Assembly (NCBI GenBank): GCA_020796225.1 | Contig: CM036755.1 | Span: 60,376,652-60,440,651, forward strand | Reading direction: 5' to 3' | DNA length: 64,000 bases | From: Arion vulgaris | Taxonomy: Eukaryota > Mollusca > Gastropoda > Stylommatophora > Arionidae | Shown here: one piece after another, positions 41,040 to 52,080 of the stretch | Numbering within the stretch: position 1 is the first letter of the stretch | How the letters are laid out: every line of letters starts with the position of its first letter | Notes under the pieces: model-generated | What the model saw: the letters and a program-made list of their open reading frames with translations, nothing else | What the model was told of the DNA's origin: nothing | The model's database searches: none | Position numbers and translations under genes: made by a program

Positions 41040-41535
41040 AGCACTTCTCTCTCTTTGTATGCACACTTTCTACCTTTTTTTTCGAAATATCCCCTTAAAC
41101 CTACTGCTTCTTTCCCACCCATTACCAAGGCCCTCCCTTACTTTTGATATCACTCATATATTTGTATCAGTTACCGACTCCCTGTGCAATACAAATACAC
41201 ACGAACACACTTCTGTATGTATCAGTGACACTATGTCTCCACGCTATCAGTTAGGTCCTTGTCGTTTACCTTGTACGATAACCTTCTAATCATTGTAACA
41301 TAACAGTTGCAGTAAAAGTTACACCAAGTTTATATACAAGTCACGTAAACATTTCCACCCAGCACTCACTTTTATCAATGGCATCTCCGTACCCATCTTC
41401 TCCTATCTCTGACCTGATCTTGCCTCTCGTGACCTCTTCTAGACGGCGTCAGTGGTATTTTCAGACAGAAGAGTTAATGAAACAAACTGTTGATGAAGAA
41501 AGAATGAACCATCATCTTGTGCCATACCGACTTGT
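41040..41535. other. Unassigned segment
   Basis: Weakly pyrimidine-rich sequence; no gene or recognised repeat. Confidence 0.4.
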
Positions 41536-41539
41536 GTCG

Positions 41540-42075
41540 TACATTTCCTTTTTCTTCTTCTACGCGCTTCACCACTTGAGAGGAAGAGTTCCGCAACCAA
41601 AGTTTTCCCAGCCCGTATGTCCAATCTTCACCACTTGAGAGGAAGAGTTCCGCAACCAAAGTTTTCCAAGCCCGTATGTCCAATCTTCACCACTTGAGAG
41701 GAAGAGTTCCGCAACCAAAGTTTTCCAAGCCCGTATGTCCAATCTTCACCACTTGAGAGGAAGAGTTCCGCAACCAAAGTTTTCCCAGCCCGTATGTTCA
41801 ATCTTCACCACTTGAGAGGAATAGTTCCGCAACCAAAGTTTTCCCAGCCCGTATGTTCAATCTTCACCACTTGAGAGGAAGAGTTCGGCAACCAAAGTTT
41901 TCCCACCCCGTATGTCCAAGGTTATTATTTACAAATCTCTCCCCTCTCACACCATTTTCTTGTATTATTTTTCAAACTCCTGCTGTCAGGTGTTCACGTG
42001 CCTTCCCTTACATATACTACCCTGGCGGGGTCCGTCTTCTTCCTCGGATGACGAGTTATGAATTTCTTTAGTTGT
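41540..42075 (-). mobile_element. LINE fragment L-J with an internal array
   Basis: Minus-strand wording ENTTDAV aside, the frames WKTLVAELFLSSGE and RRRRKRK match the end of L-J at 19.9-20.3 kb. To the right (41940-42060) the sequence again follows that copy (CACCATTTTCTTGTATT against CCCTATTTTCTTGCATT). The array sits exactly at the codons for the protein's last residues. Confidence 0.7.
41569..41930. repeat. 59-bp array, 6 copies
   Basis: Unit starts at AGGAAGAGTTCCGCAACCAA (41581, 41640, 41699, 41758, 41817, 41876), exactly 59 bp apart. On the minus strand a unit encodes the L-J end (WKTLVAELFLSSGE). Confidence 0.93.
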
Positions 42076-42099
42076 GGTTTCTGTAGAAATCTAGTGTTT

Positions 42100-42233
42100 C
42101 TTTTTTAACGTGGTGGGGTAGCTAGACCCTCAACCAACCTCTTTAACCTCTTTAGTTTACGACATGCGTGGCAGGTAACAGTGGTTCTATTCTTTACACT
42201 CCTGATTTGGACCCCGGTAACCACTTGGGTGGT
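42100..42233 (-). mobile_element. S2 SINE, head part
   Basis: TAGTTTACGACATGCGTGGC to CCCGGTAACCACTTGGG. The tail half is missing. Confidence 0.7.
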
Positions 42234-42474
42234 AGGCGATCATTGATCTCCGCAAACTTCTGCTTTGAATACTAGTTTCCAGTTCGGATTTTGTCAATAT
42301 TCCGTGTCATGAAGTTAGGTTGCCCCTAATTGTTCTCTGTCATGAAGTTAGGTTGCCCATAATTGTTCTCTGTCTGTCATCTTCTTCTTCTTCGTCTCTC
42401 ATCGAATTCTCATTTCTCAATAAGTGTTCTTAACCTCCTTATCTTATTACAATTCTGCAAAATGATGATTGTAT

Positions 42475-42717
42475 CGCCCAAGTAGTTACCGGGGCCCACA
42501 TTTGGGGTGTAAAGAATAGAACCACTGTTACCTGCCACGCATGTCGTAATAGGCGTCTAAGGAGGTTTGGATGCGCGTGTCCTAAACGTGTAGAAGTCTA
42601 TGCGCTTAGGGCCTACCAAACCAATGTGCAACGTATACACGTTCTTGGCAAAGATAAAAAATGGCACAAAGAGTGATTAAAATTGGTCGTAAAGAACGAA
42701 CGCAAAGAAGAAGAAGA
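42475..42717 (+). mobile_element. S2 SINE, full length, with target duplication
   Basis: 243 bp between two ATGATTGTAT copies (42465-42474, 42718-42727). It runs from CGCCCAAGTAGTTACCGGGG to CGAACGCAAAGAAGAAGAAG. Confidence 0.92.
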
Positions 42718-42729
42718 ATGATTGTATGT

Positions 42730-43150
42730 TTTATATTTTGGTCAAATTGGTTATTGGTTACTAAACTGACGTCATTGTACTCCGGGCAGACCAATAGATG
42801 CTCGATCTCCCCCAACAGATATCGAAGAGTATGCACACTGATTGTTCCTTTGGCTCGCTGATTAAACACACTGCTCACCCTGCCCCTAAGGCATTCAGTT
42901 CTACTTGCGCAACGAGTAACTACAAACTGCTTAACTCGCTGGATCGAATTTTGGTAAAAAGATAAATCACAGACTTGTCTTCCTGTGAGACTACATGTCA
43001 ATCTTGAGAGTCACACAAAGGCAACCTTTGACACATATTTGTTATATTTGACACACCTACGACAGAGCCTGTGAGACAATATGAAGCTGATGTTACAGCT
43101 AAACAAGCTCTCAGAACAAAACCAAATAATTTTCTAGTGAATACCAGTTC
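42730..43150. other. LINE-derived scraps, not resolved
   Basis: The minus strand (LLGEIEHLLVCPEYND, SVFNQRAKGTISVHTLR) and the plus strand (YEADVTAKQALRTK) each look like decayed LINE RNase H-region sequence. Neither can be assigned with confidence. Confidence 0.35.
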
Positions 43151-43160
43151 CTTGTTGCAT

Positions 43161-43949
43161 TTCTTTTTCTTCTTCTTCTTCTGTGCTCCCACTAGATTGG
43201 GATTTCGGATTCTATAACAAAAGCAGTCGTCTGCCTCAGATTATCAGCTACGTCATACAGTTTGTCTTCTGCGTTCTCACTAGATTAGGATTTCGGATTC
43301 TCTAATAAATGCAGACGTCTGCCTCAGATTATCAGCTACGCTATACAGTTTGTCTTCTGCGTTCTCACTAGATTGGGATTTCGGATTCTCTAATAAAAGC
43401 AGTCGTCTGCCTCAGATTATCAGCTACGTCATACAGTTTGTCTTCTGCGTTCTCACTAGATTGGGATTTCGGATTCTCTAATAAAAGCAGTCGTCTGCCT
43501 CAGATTATCAGCTACGTCATACAGTTTGTCTTCTGCGTTCTCACTAGATTAGGATTTCGGATTCTCTAATAAATGCAGCCGTCTGCCTCAGATTATCAGC
43601 TACGTCATACAGTTTGTCTTGGACGCTAGTGTAAGTGGACCACCTCTTTTTTATCAGGTCTGCATACTGGGAGCAGTTCTGAACGATATAATTCCTATGG
43701 TTTCTTCTTTCCCCTTCGTAGAATCCGTTATCCCATTCCTCATTGTGAGGGGTCGATGCACCATGTTTTGCGCCTTACGACCTGGTGCATCCATTTTCTG
43801 CAAGCATTTGTTTCGGGTTAGCATCCCTAGCGGACACGTGTATCCGATTTCAGTCGAACCTCCTTAGTCGCCTCTTACGACATGTGTGGCAGGTAACAGT
43901 GGTTCTATTCTTTACACCCAAAATGTGGGCCCCGGTAACCAGTCGGGCG
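43161..43949 (-). mobile_element. SVN composite, five repeat units
   Basis: 789 bp with weak flanks TGTTGCAT (43153-43160) and TGGTGCAT (43950-43957). Tail, five copies of the 88-bp unit (43190-43620), LINE-derived part, then the S2-type head (GCCCGACTGGTTACCGGGGC on the minus strand). Part of the LINE segment seen in other copies is missing around 43700-43720. Confidence 0.82.
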
Positions 43950-44330
43950 TGGTGCATATCAGGAAATGAGAGAGCAGATAGGAGGGAACAAAAGTGATAC
44001 AAAACAAGAACACAGTGTCATTACCAACAATCAAGACACATATCAAGCAAAGATAAAAAACGTATTGGAGTACACACACCCACAGCCAACACCCACAAGA
44101 TACCATCAGAAGACTAAACAGAAAACGGCACACTCCAATCTTTCGTCTCAGAATAGGACATTGCAGTCTCAACCATCACATGCACAGAATAGAGCCTGCT
44201 CAGAGCGCACAGTGTGCATGTCAGACTGACACACAGACTTCAGAACACATCCTGCAGTCCTGTCCATTATACATACACCATAGAAACGAAACATGGCCTT
44301 AAGAACGAAGCTTACAAAGCAAATATAGCG
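43950..44330 (+). mobile_element. LINE fragment with RNase H-like motif (L-N type)
   Basis: CISGNERADRREQ-type wording right at the left end is the GNE-x-AD motif of LINE RNase H. Further on, TDFRTHPAV and similar sequence matches the PEHIL region in a shifted frame. Decayed. Confidence 0.55.
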
Positions 44331-45185
44331 AACTTACAAAAAACCTCAACTGACATCCTGTTTCATAGAGGCAACCCATCTCATGCTTTAGACATGGCCT
44401 TCATTAATAAAAGATCAGCAGATTCACGTAATATTCCACTAAATAGACCACAACCGTTGCATAACTTTGCATTACAATATTGTTAGATAAAGATTGATTC
44501 ATGTTAAAAGCAATACAACATGCTAACTTAATGTTACAAATTCAGTTTAAAACTAATTAATTTCAGTTGTATTAACATTTTTCATCATAAAACAACAATA
44601 AACTCCTAGAATTTATTAAAATTGTTCTAAAACGTAGAATTCTGTAAAATTACAGAAAACATTACAGTGTTCTATCAAACAGTACAAAAACCAGCCCCCA
44701 TTAAACAGGAATTTTAGTTTTGTCTCCGTCTGAGCTAGACAGCCATATGTTGTCGGGGAAATCGGTTTAAACGAGCATACTAAACCACTCGTAAAGAAGA
44801 AGAAGAAGAAGATATATTAGTCATGAGTTTTATTTATACTGGAACGTCTTCCAACACGTCAACATTAGTTATGTGAACATTTCATCAAATTCTTCACATT
44901 CTTCTGCAAAACAATATCTAAATGGAATCTGGAGATGTGGCTGGCTGTTTATTTATTGTTCATGACCTGCTTCCATATGTCAGTGCTGGCTTAACGTGCA
45001 GCATTGAAGAACTCTCTCCTTTAGTAGGTATCTGCTTATTGCATATAATTCTCTTCATTTTCTTAACACAATGTACGGACATCTACAAATCTAAGGTGCT
45101 CAGACCAGATCTGGAGACAACCGTGGGTAGGATGAGGTGATATTAAGTAAATAACCGTTTAAGGACAAGGTCAAGCGTGTATAGT
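44330..45185. other. Unassigned AT-rich segment
   Basis: Only a GAAGAAGAAGAAGAAG run near 44797-44811 stands out; it may be the tail of a lost SINE. No gene. Confidence 0.45.
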
Positions 45186-45192
45186 ATCACAT

Positions 45193-45237
45193 TTTTTTTT
45201 TTTTTTTTTCTCGATCCAGAAGCACTTGAGCTGAATA
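45193..45237 (-). mobile_element. S1 SINE, 45-bp 5'-truncated stub with target duplication
   Basis: A T-run and CTCGATCCAGAAGCACTTGA lie between two TATAGTATCACAT copies (45180-45192, 45238-45250). Only the last bases of the SINE and its tail were inserted. Confidence 0.9.
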
Positions 45238-45363
45238 TATAGTATCACATAAGGAAGCACAAATTTAATGAAATATAAAACTAACAACAATATTTAATTT
45301 TTGTTTACTTATGTGATGCTATGCACGCGTGTCTATGTCTTCATTTTCTTGAACTAGTTTTTT

Positions 45364-45620
45364 GCCCGAGTGATTACCGGGGCAGAAATTTGGGGTGTAA
45401 AGAATAGAACCACTGTTACCTGTCACACATGTCGTAAGAGGCGACTAAGGAGGTTTGGCTGAAATCGAATGCATATGTCCTAAACGTGTAGAAGTCTATG
45501 CGTTTAGGGCCTACTAAACCAATGTGCAACGTATACACGTTCTTGACAAAGATCAAACATATCACAAAAGTGATTAAAATTGGTAGTGAAGAACGAACGC
45601 AAAGAAGAAGAAGAAGAAGG
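45364..45620 (+). mobile_element. S2 SINE, full length
   Basis: GCCCGAGTGATTACCGGGGC to GAACGCAAAGAAGAAGAAGA; the middle block is CATGTCGTAAGAGGCGACT. Confidence 0.85.
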
Positions 45621-45777
45621 ACTATCTTTGTGGTTTGCCTTTTCTGGTCGCTATTTCTGTTCCCCATCTTCTATCTAATAAATTTTTTTTTATTTTTATT
45701 GACAGATTTGTCTAAGTAATGTTCCATTTAATTTGAAAGTGCGTTTTAGAAAAATCTTCTATCTTTTAAAGACCGTA

Positions 45778-45955
45778 GCGCGTTGGACTACGGGTGACTA
45801 GTCCTATGTAAGTGCGGGTTCAACTCCGCGGACTGGCAGAAAAGCTACAGGTTCCCAGATTTACGGTGTTCGTGGCACCGAGCCGAAGGTTACGATGTCC
45901 ATGACACCGAGCCGAAGAGCTTTCAGCTCAAGTGCTTCTGGGAAAAAAAAAAAAA
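45778..45955 (+). mobile_element. S1 SINE, plus strand, with target duplication
   Basis: Flanked by AAAGACCGTA (45768-45777, 45956-45965). GCGCGTTGGACTACGGGTGA and GCGGGTTCAACTCC form the tRNA-like head; then ACGGTGTTCGTGGCACCGAG and ACGATGTCCATGACACCGAG form the doubled body block; a 16-A tail follows. Best reference copy of S1. Confidence 0.92.
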
Positions 45956-46029
45956 AAAGACCGTAACTTTTGTCTTTTTGCTATTCAGACTTGAACCTTT
46001 GTTGTAACTTTCCATCTATTGTCTATCCC

Positions 46030-46195
46030 AATGTGGATGTTTGAATTGGTTGTCCACTCTTGCCGTTAAGCTTAGAGGTGGAAGCTATAATTTGCCTTCA
46101 ATGACCAGATGTGTCGCCCTTGTTTGGTAGTGTGGTCTTGATATTGTTAATCCATCTTTTTCTTGGTCTTCCCTTGGCTTTCTGTCACCATCATT
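46030..46195 (-). mobile_element. LINE fragment L-G
   Basis: The minus strand corresponds to 8.77-8.93 kb (GAAGACCAAGAAAAAGATGG, AATATCAAGACCACACTACC). Confidence 0.6.
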
Positions 46196-46249
46196 TAAAC
46201 TAGTTCCTGATTTAGATTCCTAGGTATATCATGTACAGAGAGGAGACCA

Positions 46250-46540
46250 GATATGTCTGTTCAGAAAGTAACTAAAATCAAAGAAAACTGACTGATGCAA
46301 ATAATAATGACAAAATTAAGTATTTTGAAAATATAACAAGACACGAAGTGTTGAGAACAACTATTATGGAAGGAGTCATCCCGGCAATAAAGAGAAGAGA
46401 AAAGTCAAGGAGAAGATGGATTCAGGATGTAACTGATGAGGTGAGTATGACGGCTGCAGAGGCGGAACATCTGAGAGTGACATCCAAAGGTGTGTTAGGA
46501 TAGGAAAGTTATACTCATAACAAACTATTTGATGATAATG
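46250..46540 (+). mobile_element. LINE fragment L-B with GAT tail
   Basis: GGAGTCATCCCGGCAATAAA and GGAGAAGATGGATTCAGGAT, ending CAAACTATTTGATGATAATG. Confidence 0.75.
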
Positions 46541-46925
46541 ATATGCTTAATATTCATTCACTAGTGTCATCTAAGACACTGTGAAATACATATAATCCTC
46601 AAATATGGGGCGAATTATCCATGCGTGCTATATGTGTGTCGCACACCTATGCCAGGTCAGAATTGCTATCACAATAAAGTAATTATTCTGTTAAGTATTA
46701 CAGTAATATTTACTATAAAATATTTATAGAGTAGCTATAAGTAGCTATCTATTGTCGAATTTAAGCAATATCTAGGGACGCGTTATCACATGCTGGTTGT
46801 GTGTCTCCGGTATTTTAGTACTTAGGAGTTGGGACCCTTGTTTCCGAAAATCGCTCGGTGGTTTCCGTCTTAACGAGTGCTGGACTTTGAAATCAAATGC
46901 GAACTAAAACGTTTTATGAAGCAGG

Positions 46926-46956
<31 letters not shown>

Positions 46957-47785
46957 GTTAGTTTTATCAGTTAGTCTCATTGTGATTCGTTTACACCTTC
47001 ATATACAAAATAAAAGGAAAGTGTGAGAACACATTTGTCCTACATGGAGTTTTCCCACACACACGTGTGGTGTAACAGGTGACATAACTCCAAGGATACA
47101 CCCTCATAACACCATCATCAATGACTTCTTTAAACGAAACCATGCTATCTATTATAAATATTCAATGTGAGAAGTGTTATGTTCTATGATAGACACTGAA
47201 CTAATTTTTTAACTTTGTCAATACTTGACTCAAATTCACCCCATCGAAGTCGTAAACCGTGCACTTGAGTTGTTCTCTCGGAATACGCTTTTCATGATCT
47301 ACAGGCTCGGTCAGAAAAAGCAAGTTTCCATTTGTGCGTCGCTGGGATCTCTCGTTCTCCTTGACGACACAACGTGAGAATCTACAAGAGTTCATCCTCT
47401 CACCAGTCTGCAGACTACCACGAGACAATGATGTCAAATTGAATCACTGCTCGAAACTTAAGTCTTAAGTGTCGTCTAACTTTATAATTAACACCTAAAG
47501 TTGCGCTTATGGTAAAATATATGCTGACAAATAAACACTTCAAGAGCAGTCGGTCTTAAGAGACATAGATGGCAAAGGATCACACCAGATCACACACATA
47601 CACACAGAGGGGAACATAAAAATCCCCACACAAAAATGAAACTGAAGTGTGTGACGAAATGATGAACGTGAGAAATAACGAAAGTAAAGTGGGAAAATGG
47701 ACAGAATCGACGATGTGCTCTACGGGTACACCAGGATTCTGGATTCATTTGCTGTAGTTTTTGATTCCCAAGTTAGCACTCATTT
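46540..47785. other. Unassigned segment
   Basis: Contains an AATC run at 46926-46956. A minus-strand frame at 47201-47437 (78 codons) has no recognised domain. No gene supported. Confidence 0.45.
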
Positions 47786-47795
47786 ACCCTTTGTC

Positions 47796-47958
47796 TTCTT
47801 CTTCTTCTTTGCGTTCGTTCTTTACGACCAATTTTAATCATTCTTTGTGATATATTTGATCTTTGCCAAGAACGTGTCTACGTTGCACATTGGTTTGGTA
47901 GGCCCCTAAACGCATAGACTTCTACACGTTTAGGAAACATGCATCCGCTTTTAGCCAA
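47796..47958 (-). mobile_element. S2 SINE, 5'-truncated, with target duplication
   Basis: Flanked by ACCCTTTGTC (47786-47795, 47959-47968). It keeps the tail half, up to TGCATCCGCTTTTAGCCAA, and lacks the head. Confidence 0.9.
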
Positions 47959-48303
47959 ACCCTTTGTCCAACCACATCCAACTTTAGCAAGTGGCCAGCT
48001 AGCTCAGTCAAGAAGAAACAACCATAATCGGAAGAAAGAAAACCATAAATGCAGTAAAGAAATGAGCAGACACTTGGGAGTCACAAGCACAATAAATAAA
48101 AATCGAACAATCTCAAAACAAATCTTACTTTCTACTAAACTAACACATGTCAGTATACACATAGACAGCAAAACACTACCAAAGGGATACAACATAGCCT
48201 GATTTTGAATGCAACTTGACAAGAACAAGGAGTACTCACATAGACCAAATTTAACAAAAATCAACGCAAAGGCTAATTTTAGTGTGATAACTGCTGGAAC
48301 CAA

Positions 48304-48547
48304 TTGCCCGCGTGTTGCCGAGGCCAACAAGGAAGCAAAGAATAGTAACACTACGACCTACAAGGCATGTCGTAAGAGGCGACTGAGGTAGGGTTCTAGA
48401 GAAGCTGCCCTAGTAAATACAAATCAGATGTGCTGGCCTACTTTTAGACGCATAACTGGCACAACGTACAATCGCTCTTAAGCTCAGATCACATACAAAT
48501 CACAAAGAGTAGCTGAACAAGCGGTCGATATGAAGTATTGAAGAAGA
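48304..48547 (+). mobile_element. S3 SINE, full length
   Basis: GCCCGCGTGTTGCCGAGGCC to GTCGATATGAAGTATTGAAG with GAAGAA tail; middle block CATGTCGTAAGAGGCGACTG. Confidence 0.82.
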
Positions 48548-48719
48548 AACTGGAACCAACAGGTGTGCAGATGCAAACATTGCGGAACAGGTATACACAG
48601 TATATGTACTCCAAACATTCGAGTATAATAGCACAGTAGTGTAAACAGGCGCAGATTCATGACAAAAGATTAAAAATAAAATTCCTACAAAAATATCTTC
48701 ACCATCTTCAAAATTACAT

Positions 48720-48830
48720 CGGGGACCTTAGCCGGTGCTATGGAGTTCATGCACAACAGCTGAGATCTTTCTGTGTAAGAAAGAGATCGGAACAGACATG
48801 GTTACTCACCGAAGTGCAAGTATGATGGTC
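48720..48830 (+). mobile_element. S6-like SINE piece
   Basis: GGTGCTATGGAGTTCATGCA is a diverged S6 core. It is followed by GAGATCGGAACAGACATGG. Confidence 0.4.
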
Positions 48831-48934
48831 CTATCAATCAATCAATCAATCAATCAAAACCTAGCCAGTCAGTAAACGCATTACAAAATATATATTGCAC
48901 TGTTACTCCGTAAATATTTCTCCATCTTCTTCTT

Positions 48935-49420
48935 CTTCTGCTTCTTCTTTTTTTTTCTGCTTCTTCTTCTTTTTCTAATGCTTCATGACGACCACTTGTT
49001 AATCCACTAACTCTTTGTGATATGTATGTGATCTGAGCCTAAGATCGATTGTATATTGTGCCATTTATGCGCTACAAGTAGGACAGTGCATCCAATTACT
49101 GCAACGCTTTTTATTTAATATGGTAGCTTCCCAAGGTCCCTACTTCAGTCACCTCTTACAACATGCCTTGTAGGTCGCAGTAGGGCCGTGCCGTGCCATG
49201 CTATGCAGGGAGGCGACCGCATCATGGGGTATTGTAAGGGGGCTGCATAAGCAGCAGAATCAAAATTACAATTGAAGGTTATTTTAAGAAACAACATTTA
49301 AGGGCGGCATTTCAAAGACTTGCATCATACTGAGAAAATATACCGCACGGCCCTGGGTCTCAGTGGTACTATTATTTGCTCCCCTTGCAAGCCCTGGCAA
49401 GACACGGGCGAATAGATCTC
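48935..49420 (-). mobile_element. S3 SINE split by an M2 hAT element
   Basis: Tail half 48935-49180 (CTTCTTTTTCTAATGCTTCA to CTTGTAGGTCGCAG) and head end 49356-49420 (GGTCTCAGTGGTACTATTAT to GCCCTGGCAAGACACGGGCG). Confidence 0.85.
49181..49355 (+). mobile_element. M2 hAT-type miniature element, with 8-bp target duplication
   Basis: Ends TAGGGCCGTGCCGTG and GCACGGCCCTG; flanks GGTCGCAG (49173-49180) and GGTCTCAG (49356-49363). The host S3 gives the pre-insertion sequence, which confirms the boundaries. Confidence 0.9.
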
Positions 49421-49621
49421 CAAATTTACTTTTCCTATTTGATACTTGTGGCTCTAGAACAAATATAACAATTTGGGAACCACTGCATCATTTTTACCCA
49501 GATTTTCCCATCGTTGTACGTGAAATGATATTCATGTCCTTGCGTCAAGTGCTTGTTTGATCGTACCAAGAAGAGGCAGTAAAATCCTGTATCATGCTTT
49601 TTATCAATCGCTCATTCTCTT

Positions 49622-49658
<37 letters not shown>

Positions 49659-49905
49659 CTCTCAATGTTTTTTAAGCGCTGTTGGATCATAGAGGAAGAC
49701 AAAGTTTGAGTATGCAGAAACAGAAAGAGACATGGAAAATATTTAGTAGGGACACACAAAAATACAGGGCACATACAGTGACATACAGTGCACATACAGT
49801 ATCAGTACATACAGTCATACAGTGAGGAACAAACAGCTGTGAATTTTTTGCTCTTTTGCTATCTCTGGTTTTGCGCATTTGATAGATGCGCAGTTAGCTT
49901 AAAGT
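49420..49905. other. Unassigned segment with CT run
   Basis: A CT run at 49629-49654 and a short ACATACAGTG-type repeat at 49769-49820. No gene. Confidence 0.5.
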
Positions 49906-50010
49906 TAACACGGGACATACGTTTTATCGTCCGTCTCCGATAGGACTAGGAACTCGATCTCACCTACACTGAGATCAGGGATCTCTGGAAAAATATTACG
50001 AACACTCCAC
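49905..50010. repeat. R4 interspersed repeat piece
   Basis: Matches 1105-1200: CGTCCGTCTCCGATAGGACT, CTACACTGAGATCAGGGATC. Confidence 0.6.
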
Positions 50011-50024
50011 CGGAAACGAATCTT

Positions 50025-50520
50025 CTTCGAGAGAGAGAACCATATCGACCACTTATTAAACCACTCTTTGTAATTTGTATGTGATCTGAACCTAAGAGTG
50101 ATTTGACATGTGCATACAAGTAAGCTACCACATCCCATTTCTGCAACGCTTTTTACTTACAAGGGAGCTTTTCTAGGTGGTGTCTGTGGCTTAGGGGATA
50201 GTGACTCGGTCTATTAACCCGACGTTCTGAGTTCGAATCACGCTGCTGACAATGTGGTTGCAAATTGTTGCGCGTGGATTTTACAAAGGACGATGGCAAA
50301 ACCCGTTCAGAAAGCATTGGCAAACTGCTGAACGTAATAATGCCTAGAAAAATTACAAACATCGTTAAAATGCTGGGGTTGATTCACAAAGTCCTGTAAA
50401 GGATATGCAATTAACTTTTTAGCTTTTCTAGGCCCCCAACTTAATCGCGTCTTACAACAAGCCTTGTAGGTAGCAGTGTTGATATTCCTTGCTCCCCTTG
50501 CGAGCCCTGGTAACACACGA
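50025..50520 (-). mobile_element. S3 SINE split by an S4 SINE
   Basis: Tail half 50025-50177 and head half 50421-50520 (AGCTTTTCTAGGCCCCCAAC to CGAGCCCTGGTAACACACG). Confidence 0.85.
50178..50420 (+). mobile_element. S4 SINE, nested, with 12-bp target duplication
   Basis: 243 bp between two AGCTTTTCTAGG copies (50166-50177, 50421-50432). TGTGGCTTAGGGGATAGTGA and GAGTTCGAATCACGCTGC are the tRNA-like boxes. The core CAGAAAGCATTGGCAAACTG follows. Confidence 0.93.
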
Positions 50521-50699
50521 ACAGAGAAATAAACCGTGTACGGTACGAGATGCGAGCCTCTAACCTCTACGTCACAAAGTTCCCGGAACTACCATATCTC
50601 AACCACCGACACACAACAAGAGAATCGCACTGCGAGTAGCCACTTTGATATTCTCATGAAAAGTGCACGACTCGACATTGACAGCTGTTGTGGTACTGG

Positions 50700-51090
50700 A
50701 TATTAGACAAGTACCAATGAAGAGTGATACAGGCAAAGAGAGAATGTTAGATACTGTGAGAAATCAAGTTAATTGTGAGAGAGGAACGGTGAGAATGTGA
50801 GACACTGTGGTTAAACTGTTTGAAAGAGAGATATTTTCAGAAAGAGGTGAATAGTGAGAAAGAGAGGAAGGGTGAGAAAGAGAGATAGTGTGGGAAAGAG
50901 AGGAAGTATTAGAAAGAGAGGTAGTGTGAGAAAAGAAAGTAGAAGAAGAGAGAAAGTGTGAGAAGGAGAGATAGTGTGAGAAAGAGAGAAAGTGTGAGAA
51001 AGGTAAAATTGTGAGAAAGTGAGAAATTAGAAGAAAGAGATAAATTATGAGAAAGAGAGAAATTGTGAGACGAGCAAAATTGTGAGAAAG
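50700..51090. repeat. Degenerate purine-rich tract feeding the 18-bp array
   Basis: Mostly G and A, with loose GAGAAAGAG and GTGAGAAAG units of 14-22 bp. It grades into the regular 18-bp array to its right. Confidence 0.75.
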
Positions 51091-51640
51091 TGAGAAATTA
51101 GAAGAATGTGAGAAATTGTGAGAAAGAGTGAAATTGTGAGAAATATAGAAATTGTGACAAATATAGAAATTGTGACAAATATAGAAATTGTGAGAAATAT
51201 AGAAATTGTGAGAAATATAGAAATTGTGAGAAATATAGAAATTGTGAGAAATATAGAAATTGTGACAAATATAGAAATTGTGACAAATATAGAAATTGTG
51301 AGAAATATAAAATTGTTAAAAAATAAGAAACTTAGAAATATGAAACATTTAGATCAAATATACTAAATTGATGACAATATTGAATTATGAAATATAAAAT
51401 TTGAAATATAGAAATTGTGAGAAATATAGAAATTGTGAGAAATATAGAAATTGTGAGAAATATAGAAATGTGAGAAATATAGAAATTGTGAGAAATATAG
51501 AAATTGTGACAAATATAGAAATTGTGAGAAATATAGAAATTGTGAGAAATATAGAAATTGTGAGAAATATAGAAATTGTGAGAAATATAGAAATTGTAAC
51601 AAATATAGAAATTGTGAGAAAGTATTTAAACTCATAACAT
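51090..51640. repeat. 18-bp array in two blocks
   Basis: The unit is GAGAAATATAGAAATTGT, with GACAAATATAG variants, in blocks at about 51115-51305 and 51400-51625. Since 18 is a multiple of three, both strands are open (RNIEIV repeats on plus, SQFLYF on minus), which is a by-product of the repeat and not a gene. Confidence 0.93.
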
Positions 51641-52080
51641 TTTTTTTAAAAATACAATAAGACTTAGTAATCATCTATGAAACATATATAAAAGTCAACA
51701 CATATCACCTTTAAATTCCGATTTACCAACTTATCTGATAGGCCTTATGTTACAGGATGCCCACGGTGTAACCAAGCCGGACAGGTCTTGAAGAGAGGAC
51801 AGAAGAGAGGAAAAATGTCCCGCAGACAAGCATCCTGACAGAACATGTTGAGTGTTGAGACACAGGTTAGCAAAGAAAATTCAACATTAACTAAACAACA
51901 GGGAATAACATTTTGCTGCAGGATGGACAACCAGAGCTTGGATCTCATATGGATGCCAGTGGTACAGTCTTGGTCAGTTTTGACTAATCTTAGGTCATCC
52001 TGTGAATTATGGTCTTGGAATAATCTTGATGTAGATATTTTGTTGCAGAATATACAAGACGCAATAATCAATAGCGCCAA
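51640..52080. other. Unassigned segment
   Basis: Some coding-like wording on the plus strand (NIQDAIINSAK at 52035-52080) could be the upstream part of the L-B copy that follows. Otherwise nothing recognised. Confidence 0.35.

Noticed and set aside
45778..45955. A functional tRNA gene
   Set aside because: Only A- and B-box-like blocks remain; the stems of a cloverleaf do not pair and the sequence continues into a SINE body with poly-A and target duplications. The same holds for the heads of S4, S5, S6 and S7.
51118..51674. Repetitive protein genes on both strands
   Set aside because: The 18-bp unit keeps both strands open by arithmetic; no other coding signs.
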